Assembly (NCBI RefSeq): GCF_900302455.1
Contig: NZ_ONZG01000003.1
Coordinates: forward strand, 186,001 to 250,000
Length of the DNA stretch: 64,000 nucleotides
DNA from: Falsiruegeria mediterranea M17
Lineage (GTDB): Bacteria; Pseudomonadota; Alphaproteobacteria; Rhodobacterales; Rhodobacteraceae
Direction: 5' to 3'
The stretch's first letter is position 1. Each line of letters begins with the position of its first letter. Below are positions 35,493-44,398 of the stretch, piece after piece. The translations under genes were made by a program, and so were the position numbers. The notes beneath the pieces are model-generated. The model was not told where the DNA came from. It was given only the letters and a program-made list of their open reading frames with translations, and ran no database searches.

Positions 35493-36980
35493 ATGAGCGG
35501 TTTGATTACGAGACGTTTTCTGTTGGGGGCTTTGGGGGCGAGTGTCGTCCCTGCCTCGGGTTTTGCCAATGCGCCAGCGACGTCATTGCGTCCGCAGTTG
35601 CGGGGGCTGGGGGCCGCGCCACAAGGCGGGCCCGAGACGGTCATCAAGGCGTCCGGATTGTCCGGAGAAGTGGCCTTTGCCGTGGCAGATGCAAAGACCG
35701 GACTGCAGTTGGAGGCCGTGGGGTCGACAACCGGGCTGCCCCCCGCGAGTGTCGCCAAAGCGCTGACGGCGCTTTATGCCTTGGACGTGCTGGGCGCGGG
35801 GCATGTTTTTCGAACACAGGTTGTTGCGGACGGGCCCATCAAGAATGGGGTGCTCAAGGGTGATTTGGTGCTGGTGGGCGGGGGTGACCCGACACTGGAC
35901 ACCAATGCTCTGGGCAAGTTGGCTGCCAACCTGAAGGCGGCCGGGGTGCGCGAGGTACGCGGCAAATTCAAGGTCTATGACGGGTCGCTGCCCTATGTGC
36001 GCAGCATCGATCCCGAGCAACCCGATCATTTGGGCTATAGCCCGTCGGTGTCCGGAATCGCGTTGAATTTCAACCGCGTCCATTTCGAATGGAAACGTGG
36101 TGGCAATGGTTACACTGTTGCGATGGATGCCCGCAGCAACAAGTACAAACCGCGGGTCGCAATGGCGCAGATGCAGGTCAAGAGCCGGCGCTTGCCGGTC
36201 TACACCTATGAGGAGACGCCCCGGATCGACAAATGGACAGTGGCGAGCCAGGCCCTGGGCAAGGGCGGGTCGCGGTGGTTGCCGGTGCGCAAGCCCGCGC
36301 TTTACGCCGGCGACGTGTTTCAGACACTGGCGCGGGCAAACGGGATCGTGCTTGAGAACCCCAAGGTCACGCGCTCGCGGCCTGCGGGAACTGTTTTGGC
36401 AATTCACCAAAGTGCGCCTTTGCAAACGATCCTGAAAGGGATGTTGAAATACTCGACCAATTTGACGGCGGAAATGGTGGGCATGTCCGCCACAGTCGCA
36501 CGTGGCGGCAAGCCATCTTCGCTGAAGGCGTCTGCGCAAGAGATGAGCCGTTGGGCGGCGTCGAAATACGGGATGTCAGGCACCAGCCTGGTGGATCATT
36601 CCGGTCTGGGTGATGCATCGCGCGTGACCCCGCAGGATATGCTGCGGGCCTTGGTGCAGGTCCACAAGGTGGGCATTCTGCGTCCGCTGCTGAAACCCTT
36701 TGCCATGCGCGACAGTAAAGGGCGGGTGTTGAAGTCGCATCCGATCAAGGTGGACGCCAAGACCGGAACGCTGAATTTCGTCTCGGGGCTGGGTGGGTTC
36801 ATGACGGCGGCCGATGGGACCGAGCTGGCCTTTGCCATTTTCACGGCGGACACGGCCAAGCGCTCCAGGATCAAGCGGGCCGATCGTGAAGTGCCCGAAG
36901 GGGCGCGGGCGTGGAATCGGCGATCAAAGCGGTTGCAGCAAAAGCTGATTGAACGCTGGGGCGCTCTGTACGGCAGTTGA
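35493..36980 (+). CDS. dacB: D-alanyl-D-alanine carboxypeptidase/endopeptidase (PBP4, S13)
   Basis: A 495-residue exported class C PBP. It begins with an N-terminal Tat-like signal (RRFLLGALGASVVPASGFA). The SxxK motif is ASVAK in the first third, the SxN motif is KYSTNLTAEM and the KTG motif is DAKTGTLNFVSG near the C-terminus, with the large insert domain between the first two as in PBP4. It trims pentapeptides and cleaves cross-links in the periplasm. It is divergent from the EamA gene with an 85-bp gap. Confidence 0.93.
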   Translation: MSGLITRRFLLGALGASVVPASGFANAPATSLRPQLRGLGAAPQGGPETVIKASGLSGEVAFAVADAKTGLQLEAVGSTTGLPPASVAKALTALYALDVLGAGHVFRTQVVADGPIKNGVLKGDLVLVGGGDPTLDTNALGKLAANLKAAGVREVRGKFKVYDGSLPYVRSIDPEQPDHLGYSPSVSGIALNFNRVHFEWKRGGNGYTVAMDARSNKYKPRVAMAQMQVKSRRLPVYTYEETPRIDKWTVASQALGKGGSRWLPVRKPALYAGDVFQTLARANGIVLENPKVTRSRPAGTVLAIHQSAPLQTILKGMLKYSTNLTAEMVGMSATVARGGKPSSLKASAQEMSRWAASKYGMSGTSLVDHSGLGDASRVTPQDMLRALVQVHKVGILRPLLKPFAMRDSKGRVLKSHPIKVDAKTGTLNFVSGLGGFMTAADGTELAFAIFTADTAKRSRIKRADREVPEGARAWNRRSKRLQQKLIERWGALYGS

Positions 36981-37155
36981 TCCGATTTGGGTTGAGGCTA
37001 CAGCCGGGGTGCGGCAGGATGGGGCAGGTCTTGCTCGGACCTCCGCCCTCCGTTCGGGAAGCACATGACATGTAGAGCGATCGTCTGACATCAACTCGTT
37101 CGAGCTGACGCATAAGGGGGGATTGCATCAACCGCTCGACTGAGGAGGATGAGAG

Positions 37156-37860
37156 ATGCAGATTTCTGCCCCGATTTACGTATTGAAACGCAAGGCCAAA
37201 AAAATGGCGCGTCATGAGGGCAAGGCCCTGCATCAGACGCTGGATCAGGTGGCTGTGTCCGAGGGGTTCAAGAGCTGGAGCCACCTTGCGGCAGCCTGTG
37301 CGACGGCCAGTCCCGCGACCGAAGTGCTGCGTCAGGTCAAGTCGGGCGACATGATCCTGATCGGTGCGCGGCCCGGGCAGGGCAAGACGTTGCTGGGTCT
37401 TGAGGTGGCCTCCAGGGCGGCCGAGATCAGGCGGCGGGGGTATGTCTTTACGCTGGAATACAGTGAACGCGATGTAACTGAGCAGCTGTCGGCCATGGGT
37501 GTTGGCAAGGGAGCGTCATTTTTGCTTGATACATCAGACCAGGTTTCAGCCGACTACATCATTGATCGGCTTGGAGACGTGCAACACTCAGCTGTGATCG
37601 TTGTGGACTATCTGCAGCTTCTGGATCAAAGGCGAAGCAACCCGGTATTGATCGATCAGATGGTGGCCTTGCGGCAGTTTGTTCGGGACCGCGGGCACGT
37701 CTGCGCCATGATCTCGCAGATCGACCGAGCCTTTGACCTGAGCGGGCGGGCAATGCCGGGTGTCGCGGACATTCGGCAACCCAACCCGTTGGATCTGTCG
37801 GTGTTTGATCGGTTCTGTTTCCTGAACAACGGTGAACTGCGGTTTGACCAGGCCGCCTAG
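37156..37860 (+). CDS. DnaB-C-like RecA-fold ATPase with an N-terminal helical module
   Basis: A 234-residue protein. The N-terminal 45 residues or so (APIYVLKRKAKKMARHEGKALHQTLDQVAVSEGFKSWSHLAA) match the small helical module found in front of several unrelated domains and named a glyoxalase-related domain in some databases. The rest is a RecA-fold helicase core like the DnaB C-terminal domain: Walker A GARPGQGKT, Walker B-like VIVVDYLQLLDQRR, and SQIDRAF as the third motif. It lacks the DnaB N-terminal domain and linker helix and is half the size of DnaB, so it is not the replicative helicase. Function is unknown. It has a GAGGAGG-type ribosome site. Confidence 0.75.
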   Translation: MQISAPIYVLKRKAKKMARHEGKALHQTLDQVAVSEGFKSWSHLAAACATASPATEVLRQVKSGDMILIGARPGQGKTLLGLEVASRAAEIRRRGYVFTLEYSERDVTEQLSAMGVGKGASFLLDTSDQVSADYIIDRLGDVQHSAVIVVDYLQLLDQRRSNPVLIDQMVALRQFVRDRGHVCAMISQIDRAFDLSGRAMPGVADIRQPNPLDLSVFDRFCFLNNGELRFDQAA

Positions 37861-37869
37861 GCCGTTGTT

Positions 37870-37901
37870 GGCATGTCGTCTGGTTACTCAGACGACATGC
37901 C
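37870..37901. terminator. Perfect 13-bp hairpin between convergent genes
   Basis: Arms GGCATGTCGTCTG / CAGACGACATGCC, perfectly paired, around a 6-nt GTTACT loop, placed between the DnaB-C-like gene (stop 37860) and the TerB gene. Its right arm covers the last codons of the TerB gene. No T-run. Confidence 0.7.
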
Positions 37902-38310
37902 GCGCGCGGGCACCGCGTTCGATGGCAGCGGCGTGCAGGCGGTCGACGTTCAACTCGTACCGGATTTCTTCCAGTAGGCGCAGTTCGGTTTCTGCCAGGT
38001 TGCCGTCTGCAGCGGCGACGTCGCAAGCTAGAGCATAAGCGGTTTCATAGAGCCGTTCGGGCAGGTTTTCGCGGGTCAGGCCAAACAGGGCATCCAGCCC
38101 GTCTTCTTGCTCAAACAGATCGAACACCACCGACGAGACACGGTTGATGCGGTCGATGTCGTAGTCTGCAAAGACCGGCAGCATGTTGACGGCGGACTGG
38201 ATCTTGACCAGCTCGGCCGTGCGAATGGTTTCGTCCGATGCGGAAACCGCCACCATGATCGCAACAAGGCAATCCTGCGGGGTCATCGGGTGGGGCGCTT
38301 GCTCGGTCAT
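37888..38310 (-). CDS. TerB-family protein
   Basis: A 140-residue all-helical protein of the TerB (tellurite resistance B/DjlA N-terminal) fold: helices beginning TPQDCLVAIMVAVSASDETI and, in the second half, ETAYALACDVAAADGNLAETELRLLEEIRYELNVD, where the pair of acid residues (ADGxLxxxE) is the family's metal-binding loop. Roles of stand-alone TerB proteins are unclear. It is convergent with the DnaB-C-like ATPase and shares a terminator with it. Confidence 0.82.
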   Translation of the reverse strand: MTEQAPHPMTPQDCLVAIMVAVSASDETIRTAELVKIQSAVNMLPVFADYDIDRINRVSSVVFDLFEQEDGLDALFGLTRENLPERLYETAYALACDVAAADGNLAETELRLLEEIRYELNVDRLHAAAIERGARARHVV

Positions 38311-38399
38311 CGTGGTATCCTGCTCAAAATGCTACCTGCGCAAGATACGGAGCCATCGGGGCGGGGACAACACCCGCCCGCGATTTTTCATCTGCTGTC

Positions 38400-38858
38400 T
38401 TAACCCGCAGCGGTAAAACGATATTCGATGTCTTCGAAATTTGGCGTTGCAAACCCATATGAGAATTTGAGCCCGTGTTCTCCGGCCTGGGTTCCGTGTT
38501 CGGCGCCGCCGGGGACGTAGATCGCGATGCCAGGGGCGATACGATGCGGGACGCCGTCGACGGTAACGATGCCATCGCCCTCGAGGCCAAAGTAGAACTC
38601 GGGCGGGTCGTGGCGGTGTGGCAGCAGGCGGCCATGGGGTTCGAACTCGGCTAGGCCCAGCACCATGTCGCGGGGGGCGTCGGGCGTGCCGTTGATCAGC
38701 GTGCGCCAGCGGACTTCGCCATAGGTCGGATCGGTGCCGCCGGACAGCGGAACCTGGGCTGCGTCGATGGCCAAGGGCGCATGCGGCAGATTGCTGGCTT
38801 GGTTGAGCATTTGGGCATCACCGAGAACGGTGGCGAGCGTTTCGAGTTTTTCGGTCAT
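38400..38858 (-). CDS. dddW: DMSP lyase DddW (cupin)
   Basis: A 152-residue single cupin, the exact length of DddW of Ruegeria pomeroyi. The metal ligands fall at His81, His83 and Glu87 (PHRHDPPEFYFG) and His121 (GAEHGT), the same residue numbers as reported for DddW; Tyr89 is also present. DddW cleaves dimethylsulfoniopropionate to dimethyl sulfide and acrylate with Fe(II). A divergent LysR gene starts 95 bp away, which is the layout described for dddW, and the regulator would respond to DMSP. The ATG at 38858 has AAGGAG 7 nt upstream. Other cupin lyases (DddQ, DddL) are larger, so DddW fits best. Confidence 0.85.
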   Translation of the reverse strand: MTEKLETLATVLGDAQMLNQASNLPHAPLAIDAAQVPLSGGTDPTYGEVRWRTLINGTPDAPRDMVLGLAEFEPHGRLLPHRHDPPEFYFGLEGDGIVTVDGVPHRIAPGIAIYVPGGAEHGTQAGEHGLKFSYGFATPNFEDIEYRFTAAG

Positions 38859-38916
38859 CGCAGTCTCCTTCCTGTTGTTGGCAGTTAGGAGGGGTTGCGG
38901 TGTTTCGGCAATAGGA

Positions 38917-38930
38917 TAAAGCTGAATTTA
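38917..38930. promoter_or_regulatory. LysR-type operator candidate between dddW and its regulator
   Basis: The AT-rich TAAAGCTGAATTTA has TAAA/TTTA ends in an otherwise GC-rich 95-bp intergenic region, and a further ATTATA follows. LysR proteins bind AT-rich T-N11-A sites with loose dyad symmetry, so this is the likeliest operator for DddW control. Confidence 0.4.
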
Positions 38931-38953
38931 ATTATACGCTGGAGTTATGATAG

Positions 38954-39835
38954 ATGGAGCGACTTCCGGGGTTCTCTGGGTTGACGGCTTTTTATGCGGC
39001 TGCCCGTCATGGCACGCTGACCGCGGCGGCGCAGGAGCTGAATGTGTCACAGCCGGCGATCTCGCGCCGGATTGCGGCGTTAGAGGCAGATTTGGGTGTG
39101 GCTTTGTTCGATCGGGGTCGCAAACCTGTACGAATGACTCAAGCGGGCAGGGACTTGCTGCGGGCGCTGCATGGTGGCTTTGGTCAGATCGAAAGCGCCG
39201 TTGCACAGATCAGGCAGGCCGCAAAGGGCCGGGTTGTAACGGTGACGGCGCCGTCGGGTTTTGTAGCGTTCTGGTTGATCCCGCGGCTGGGAGAACTGGA
39301 AGACGCCTTTCCCGACGTGACGATTCGTATCATGAGCCAAGAGTATGGTGAGGCCGTGCGACCCGGTGACGTTCTGATCCGATTTGGCCTGCCGGAAGAG
39401 GGCGATGAGATGCGCCTGCTGGGGGAGGCTGTGTTTCCTGTCGCCAGCCCGCTTTATCTGGACAAGCGAGGCATGAGTGGGGCGGATCACGATCTGTCAA
39501 AGATGACCTTGCTGACGATGGAGACCGCGCGCAGCCAGTGGCATGATTGGCCGAGTTGGTTCCGTGCCGCGGGTCTGGACATGCCGAAAGGCGCGCGGGT
39601 TTTGGATTTCACCTCATATGCGATGCTTGTGAATGCGGTGCTGGCCGGGCAGGGCGTGGGCCTGTGCTGGGATGGTGTGCTGGACAGCTTTCTGGACACT
39701 GGCGCGATCACCCGGCTTCGCGGGCATCATGCGATTTCGGCACGTGGATATTTCCTGTCGGCGCGCGATGGGCTGGCCGCTGACCGCCCTGTGCAGGAAA
39801 TTCTGCAATGGATCGCGGAAAAGGGGCAGAAATAG
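38954..39835 (+). CDS. LysR-family regulator divergent from dddW
   Basis: A 293-residue LysR protein. The winged helix is at residues 8-66 (TAFYAAARHGTLTAAAQELNVSQPAISRRIAALEADLGVALFDR), then a linker helix and the two-lobed effector domain (VVTVTAPSGFVAFWLIPRLGELEDAFPDVTIRI and, later, YAMLVNAVLAGQGVGLCWDGVL). The GcvA-like length and lack of a signal suggest a cytoplasmic tetramer. The most natural target is dddW, with DMSP or acrylate as inducer. GGAG lies 9 nt before the ATG. Confidence 0.9.
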   Translation: MERLPGFSGLTAFYAAARHGTLTAAAQELNVSQPAISRRIAALEADLGVALFDRGRKPVRMTQAGRDLLRALHGGFGQIESAVAQIRQAAKGRVVTVTAPSGFVAFWLIPRLGELEDAFPDVTIRIMSQEYGEAVRPGDVLIRFGLPEEGDEMRLLGEAVFPVASPLYLDKRGMSGADHDLSKMTLLTMETARSQWHDWPSWFRAAGLDMPKGARVLDFTSYAMLVNAVLAGQGVGLCWDGVLDSFLDTGAITRLRGHHAISARGYFLSARDGLAADRPVQEILQWIAEKGQK

Positions 39836-39930
39836 TGCCAGTTTCTTGACTCATGCCGCAGATGCACAATAGGAGAGGCCGGGTTGGTTGCATGGGGCAA
39901 CCGGCACCGAATTCCCCTATGGAGACTGAT

Positions 39931-41505
39931 ATGTCTGATCTGCGTGAAACCGCTCTAGCGTCCAAGGCCTGGCCCTTTGAAGAAGCGCGCCGGGTGCTCA
40001 AACGCTATCAGAAGAAGGATCCGGAAAAGGGGTATGTGCTGTTTCAGACCGGCTATGGCCCCTCGGGTCTGCCGCATATTGGCACCTTTGGTGAGGTGGC
40101 GCGGACCTCGATGGTGCGCCATGCGTTTGAACAGATGTCGGACATTCCGACACGGCTCATCTGTTTTTCGGACGATATGGACGGGTTCCGGAAGGTGCCG
40201 ACCAATGTGCCGATGCAGGACGAGCTGAAAGAAGATCTGCACCTGCCACTGACCAAGGTGCGTGATCCCTTTGGCACGCACGCAGGGTTTGCGCAGCACA
40301 ACAACGCGCGTCTGTGCGATTTTCTTGACAGCTTTGGCTTTGAGTACGAGTTCGCATCGGCCACCGATTACTACTTGTCCGGCAAGTTTGACGAGATGCT
40401 GCTGACCGCGCTCGCACGGTTCGACAAGATCCAGGAGATCATGCTGCCGACGCTGGGCAAAGAGCGGCAGGAGACCTATTCCTGCTTCCTGCCCGTGTCG
40501 CCCAAGACCGGCCATGTGCTGCAGGTGCCGACGTTGGAGCGCAATGTTGAGAAGGGCACCATTGTGTATCAGGAGCCTGATGGTGAGAAGGTCGAGATCC
40601 CGGTCACTGGTGGCAATGTCAAAATGCAGTGGAAGCCTGACTGGGCGATGCGCTGGGCCGCGTTGGGTGTGGATTATGAAATGTCGGGCAAGGACCTGAT
40701 CGACTCGGTCACGCAGTCGTCCAAGATCTGTCGTGCGCTGGGCAAGCAACCACCAGAGAGCCTGAGCTATGAGCTGTTCAATGACGAGCAGGGCCAGAAG
40801 ATTTCAAAATCGAAGGGCAATGGCCTGTCGATGGAGGAATGGCTGACCTATGCGGCGCCGGAATCGCTGTCGTATTTCATGTACCAGAAGCCAAAGACCG
40901 CTAAGCGGCTGTTCTTTGATGTGATCCCCAAGGCGGTGGATGAATATCACCAGCAGCTGCGCGCCTATCCGGGCCAAGAGCTTAAGGCGCAGTTGAACAA
41001 CCCCGTGTGGCATATCCACGGTGGTGATGTTCCGGCGTCTACTTTGGTGGTGCCGTTTGCAATGCTGTTGAACCTGGCGTCGGTGTCAGGGGCTGAAGAT
41101 AAGGAAACGCTCTGGGGCTTTATTGGGCGTTATGCGCCGGATGCGAGTGCCGAGAGCCATCCCGATCTGGATCAGGCGGCGGGCTTTGCGGTGCGCTACT
41201 TCAACGACTTCGTCAAACCGACACGGCAGTTCCGTGCGCCGACGGATCAGGAGCGTGAAGCGTTGGAGGCGCTGCGGGCCGAGTTGGAGGCCTATGACGG
41301 GCCGGTCGAGGATGAAGCGCTGCAATCCATCGTCTATTCGGTGGGACGCGAGCGGTTCGATCCGATGCGGGCCTGGTTCACCGCGCTTTACGAGGTTCTG
41401 CTGGGCGCCAGCCAGGGGCCGCGTTTTGGTGGGTTCATCGCGCTTTATGGAGTGGATGAGACCGTGGCCCTGATCGACAAAGGTCTGGCAGGCGAGTTGG
41501 CCTGA
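39931..41505 (+). CDS. lysS: Lysine--tRNA ligase, class I
   Basis: A 524-residue class I LysRS, a form found in archaea and in alphaproteobacteria such as roseobacters. The class I motifs are GPSGLPHIGTFGEV (HIGH region) and QKISKSKGNGLSMEEW (KMSKS loop). The C-terminal helical domain follows. It charges tRNA-Lys. The frame is open from 39853; GGAG is 6 nt before the ATG at 39931, and MSDLRETALASKAWPFEEA is a typical start. Another possible ATG is at 39919. The gene follows the LysR gene with a 95-bp gap. Confidence 0.95.
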   Translation: MSDLRETALASKAWPFEEARRVLKRYQKKDPEKGYVLFQTGYGPSGLPHIGTFGEVARTSMVRHAFEQMSDIPTRLICFSDDMDGFRKVPTNVPMQDELKEDLHLPLTKVRDPFGTHAGFAQHNNARLCDFLDSFGFEYEFASATDYYLSGKFDEMLLTALARFDKIQEIMLPTLGKERQETYSCFLPVSPKTGHVLQVPTLERNVEKGTIVYQEPDGEKVEIPVTGGNVKMQWKPDWAMRWAALGVDYEMSGKDLIDSVTQSSKICRALGKQPPESLSYELFNDEQGQKISKSKGNGLSMEEWLTYAAPESLSYFMYQKPKTAKRLFFDVIPKAVDEYHQQLRAYPGQELKAQLNNPVWHIHGGDVPASTLVVPFAMLLNLASVSGAEDKETLWGFIGRYAPDASAESHPDLDQAAGFAVRYFNDFVKPTRQFRAPTDQEREALEALRAELEAYDGPVEDEALQSIVYSVGRERFDPMRAWFTALYEVLLGASQGPRFGGFIALYGVDETVALIDKGLAGELA

Positions 41506-41559
41506 TTTGACGATCCGGCGCGTGGGGCTAATTCTGCGGGACAGCCCGGAGGATGTCCC

Positions 41560-41961
41560 ATGCGCCAATTCGTTACCGCAATTGCCCTGACACTGGCTTT
41601 GGCCAGCCCCTTGCCCGCGCAAGAGGCCCAGATCGAAAACCAGATCCGGTCGCAGATACAGGCCTTCAAAGCGGATGACTTTGTCACTGCATTCGGCTTT
41701 GCCAGCCCCACGATCCAGAACCTGTTTCGTACGCCCGAGAACTTTGGCGTGATGGTGCGGCGTGGTTATCCGATGGTCTGGCGTCCTGGCGAAGTGCGGT
41801 TTCTCGAATTGCGGGAAATCGCAGGGTATCAATGGCAGAAGGTCATGATCACTGACAGTGACGGATCGGTCCACATTCTGGATTACCAAATGGTAAACCA
41901 AGAAGGTGTCTGGAAAATCAACGGCGTACAGATTTTGGACGCCGGAGGTGAGACCGCGTGA
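41560..41961 (+). CDS. Exported DUF4864 protein
   Basis: A 133-residue protein with a signal peptide (FVTAIALTLALASPLPAQ). The mature part is a small NTF2-like fold typical of DUF4864: IRSQIQAFKADDFVTAFGFASPTIQNLFRTPENFGVMVRRGYPMVW and QKVMITDSDGSVHILDYQMVNQEGVWKINGVQILD. The function is unknown; these proteins are common in Rhodobacteraceae. It starts 54 bp after lysS. Confidence 0.88.
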   Translation: MRQFVTAIALTLALASPLPAQEAQIENQIRSQIQAFKADDFVTAFGFASPTIQNLFRTPENFGVMVRRGYPMVWRPGEVRFLELREIAGYQWQKVMITDSDGSVHILDYQMVNQEGVWKINGVQILDAGGETA

Positions 41962-42102
41962 GCAACGCCACCGTGACGGTGCTATGAGGCGCCTTTAATC
42001 CCTTTCCCTTACCCAATTGCTCGCGTCCGAGTTTTCCGCTTGGGCCACGGGTTTGATGCGCCATCGCAGGTGGTCTGCGGCGCGATTGGGAAAGGGATTT
42101 GG

Positions 42103-44388
42103 ATGAACAAGGCAATCACCGACGGTATTCAGTTCATGCCGCCTGCGTTCAAGGACGGCCTGAATGTTTGGTCGAGCGGCGACGGCACGCCGGGTTCGGA
42201 TACATATGACGGGGCGGCGAATGCGGCCTTTGTTCCGGCGGATGCCGATTTCGGCGGGTGTCTGGAGCTGCAGAAAACCAGCTCGACCCAGAAGCTGCGT
42301 TACATGGGGCAGACCCCGTTGCAGCCTGGGTGCTATCTTCAAATCAAAGCCCGTGTCAAAGCCATCAGTGGCAACCTGCCCACCGTGCGCGTTGCGGGAT
42401 GGGCTGGAGCAGCTGGCAACACACATGTTTCGGGTGTGACTGAATGGGCTGATGCAGTCACTCTGACAACGTATGGCGAGGTGGTCGAGGTTACCGGGAT
42501 TGTGGGCTCTGGCTCGCGCTCTGGTGTTGACATGCCATGGGGACGGACGGCGCTTTATGGCCATTTCGGTTTGGATATCGAAGGCCCCAATGGCGGTATC
42601 TTCCGCATTGACGATATCGAGATCACCGATGTCACCAGCGTTTTCCTGCGGGACATGATCGGTATTGTGGATGTTCGAGACTATGGCGCGGTCGGCGATG
42701 GGTCGACCGATGACTCTGCTGCGTTTGAGGCTGCGGATGATGCCGCCAATGGACGAACTGTTTTCGTGCCCGAAGGAACATATCACCTGGCTGACAGTGT
42801 GACCTTCGTGTCCGAGGTGTCGTTCGAGGGCAAGGTGACCATGCCGACCGACCGGATGCTTCTTCTGACCAAGAACTTCGATCTTCCCAACTATATCGAT
42901 GCATTTGGAAATGAGGAGTTGGCGTTCAAAAAGGCGTTTCAAGCGCTGCTGAACAACGCGGACCACGAAAGCCTGAATTTGGGCGGGCGCAAGGTTGCCT
43001 TGAGCGGGCCGATCGATATGCAAGCGGCTGTGCCCAACAAGACCAGCTACGCAACCCGACGCGTTATCCGCAATGGTCAGATCGAGGCGAACGACAACGC
43101 GGCCTGGGACACGCAAGTCTATTCCTCGCAGGCGACCTATGATCCGTCGAATTCGAAAACGCTGACGAATGTAGCCAACGTGGCCAATATTCCTGTTGGA
43201 TCCTTGATCAAGGGCAACGGTGTCGGCCGCGAGGTTTATGTCCGGGCAAAGAATGTCGGGGCAGGTGAGATCACCCTGTCATCGGCTTTGTACGATGCGG
43301 CGGGCACACAGAATTTCACGTTCCACGATTTCAAGTTCATGCTTGATTTCCGAGGGTTCAGCCAGCTGTCGAAATTTGCGATGTCGGACATCGAGTTCCA
43401 GTGCAACAACCGATGCAGCGCCATTGCGCTGGCCCCATCTGGGGTCGGCTTCAATCTGCGTGATTGCTTCGTCAGTCGCCCAAAGGACCGTGGGATCTCG
43501 TCCAGCGGTGGCGGGTGCCAGGGCATGATCATTGATCAATGCCAATTCCTGTCTTCCGAGGACTCGTTGAACGTTGGGGATCGCGTGTCGATTGCCGTTA
43601 ATGCGAACGCCAATGACGTGAAATTGCGAAACAACCGCGCGACGCGTTTCTTGCATTTTGCAGTGCTGTCAGGTGGCAATTCTTTGGTTCTTGGCAATCA
43701 CTTCTTCCAGGGCGATTCCGTGGCCAACGGTCCGCGCACGGCAGGTGTCGTGATCATCGGCACGTACACCAGTTCGGTCATTGCCGGAAACTATGTCGAC
43801 AACTGCTCCATCGAATGGACCAACGAACACGATTCATCTCCGGATTTCGTGACGGGGTTCTCGTACAGCGCGATGAGTATTACGGACAACATCTTCTTGT
43901 CCGGTGAAGTGGCCTCGTGGTTCAGCTATATTGTCATTAGGCCCTACGGTACCGGTCATTTCCTGAACGGTGTTTCGATCACTGACAACAAGTTCCGGTC
44001 CATCAACGGCTATATCGACCGCGCCGAGCGGGTCGACACGAGCTTTGCGAATTTGAACTTCACGCGCTTTCGCGATGTCTTGTTTGAAGGCAACACGTTC
44101 CATGGTGTCTCGCACAAGTCGGCAAATCCTGTGCGTGTGCGTCATGAACAGAACTCGGCCTCGCAGACTTGGGTCGTCGATGCCGAGGGCAGATTGCCAT
44201 TTGGGGGCCGTGCCCGCGGGGTGGATTCCATTGTTCCGATCAACGCGCTGAGAAATGGTTCGGGCAGTGTCCGTTATCACATGCCGTATGTTGAGCTGGA
44301 GCGCGGCAGCAATTCGGACCAGGTGCATCTGAGGTTCGAAGAAGCCGTGCAAGGTGAGGTGGCCGTGCAGATGCGCATCGACAAGTAA
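42103..44388 (+). CDS. Large right-handed beta-helix protein (glycoside hydrolase 28-related)
   Basis: A 761-residue protein. The N-terminal 180 residues look like a beta-sandwich carbohydrate-binding domain (LKTSSTQKLRYMGQ, GNLPTVRVAGWAG). Then comes the start of a pectate-lyase-3 type beta-helix, VDVRDYGAVGDGSTDDSAAFEAA, with repeated short beta-strands and conserved Asn ladders (GNHFFQGDS, ISITDNKFRS). This layout occurs in polysaccharide lyases and phage tailspikes. No signal peptide is visible, so if secreted it would be through a non-Sec route, or it may act on capsule inside a phage-like particle. No phage genes are adjacent. A C-terminal domain follows the helix. Confidence 0.8.
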   Translation: MNKAITDGIQFMPPAFKDGLNVWSSGDGTPGSDTYDGAANAAFVPADADFGGCLELQKTSSTQKLRYMGQTPLQPGCYLQIKARVKAISGNLPTVRVAGWAGAAGNTHVSGVTEWADAVTLTTYGEVVEVTGIVGSGSRSGVDMPWGRTALYGHFGLDIEGPNGGIFRIDDIEITDVTSVFLRDMIGIVDVRDYGAVGDGSTDDSAAFEAADDAANGRTVFVPEGTYHLADSVTFVSEVSFEGKVTMPTDRMLLLTKNFDLPNYIDAFGNEELAFKKAFQALLNNADHESLNLGGRKVALSGPIDMQAAVPNKTSYATRRVIRNGQIEANDNAAWDTQVYSSQATYDPSNSKTLTNVANVANIPVGSLIKGNGVGREVYVRAKNVGAGEITLSSALYDAAGTQNFTFHDFKFMLDFRGFSQLSKFAMSDIEFQCNNRCSAIALAPSGVGFNLRDCFVSRPKDRGISSSGGGCQGMIIDQCQFLSSEDSLNVGDRVSIAVNANANDVKLRNNRATRFLHFAVLSGGNSLVLGNHFFQGDSVANGPRTAGVVIIGTYTSSVIAGNYVDNCSIEWTNEHDSSPDFVTGFSYSAMSITDNIFLSGEVASWFSYIVIRPYGTGHFLNGVSITDNKFRSINGYIDRAERVDTSFANLNFTRFRDVLFEGNTFHGVSHKSANPVRVRHEQNSASQTWVVDAEGRLPFGGRARGVDSIVPINALRNGSGSVRYHMPYVELERGSNSDQVHLRFEEAVQGEVAVQMRIDK

Positions 44389-44398
44389 GTCGTTTTCC

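Noticed and set aside
41995-43116. 373-codon minus-strand frame opposite the beta-helix gene
   Set aside because: It has the Arg/His-rich composition of an antisense frame, and the plus-strand gene is convincing.
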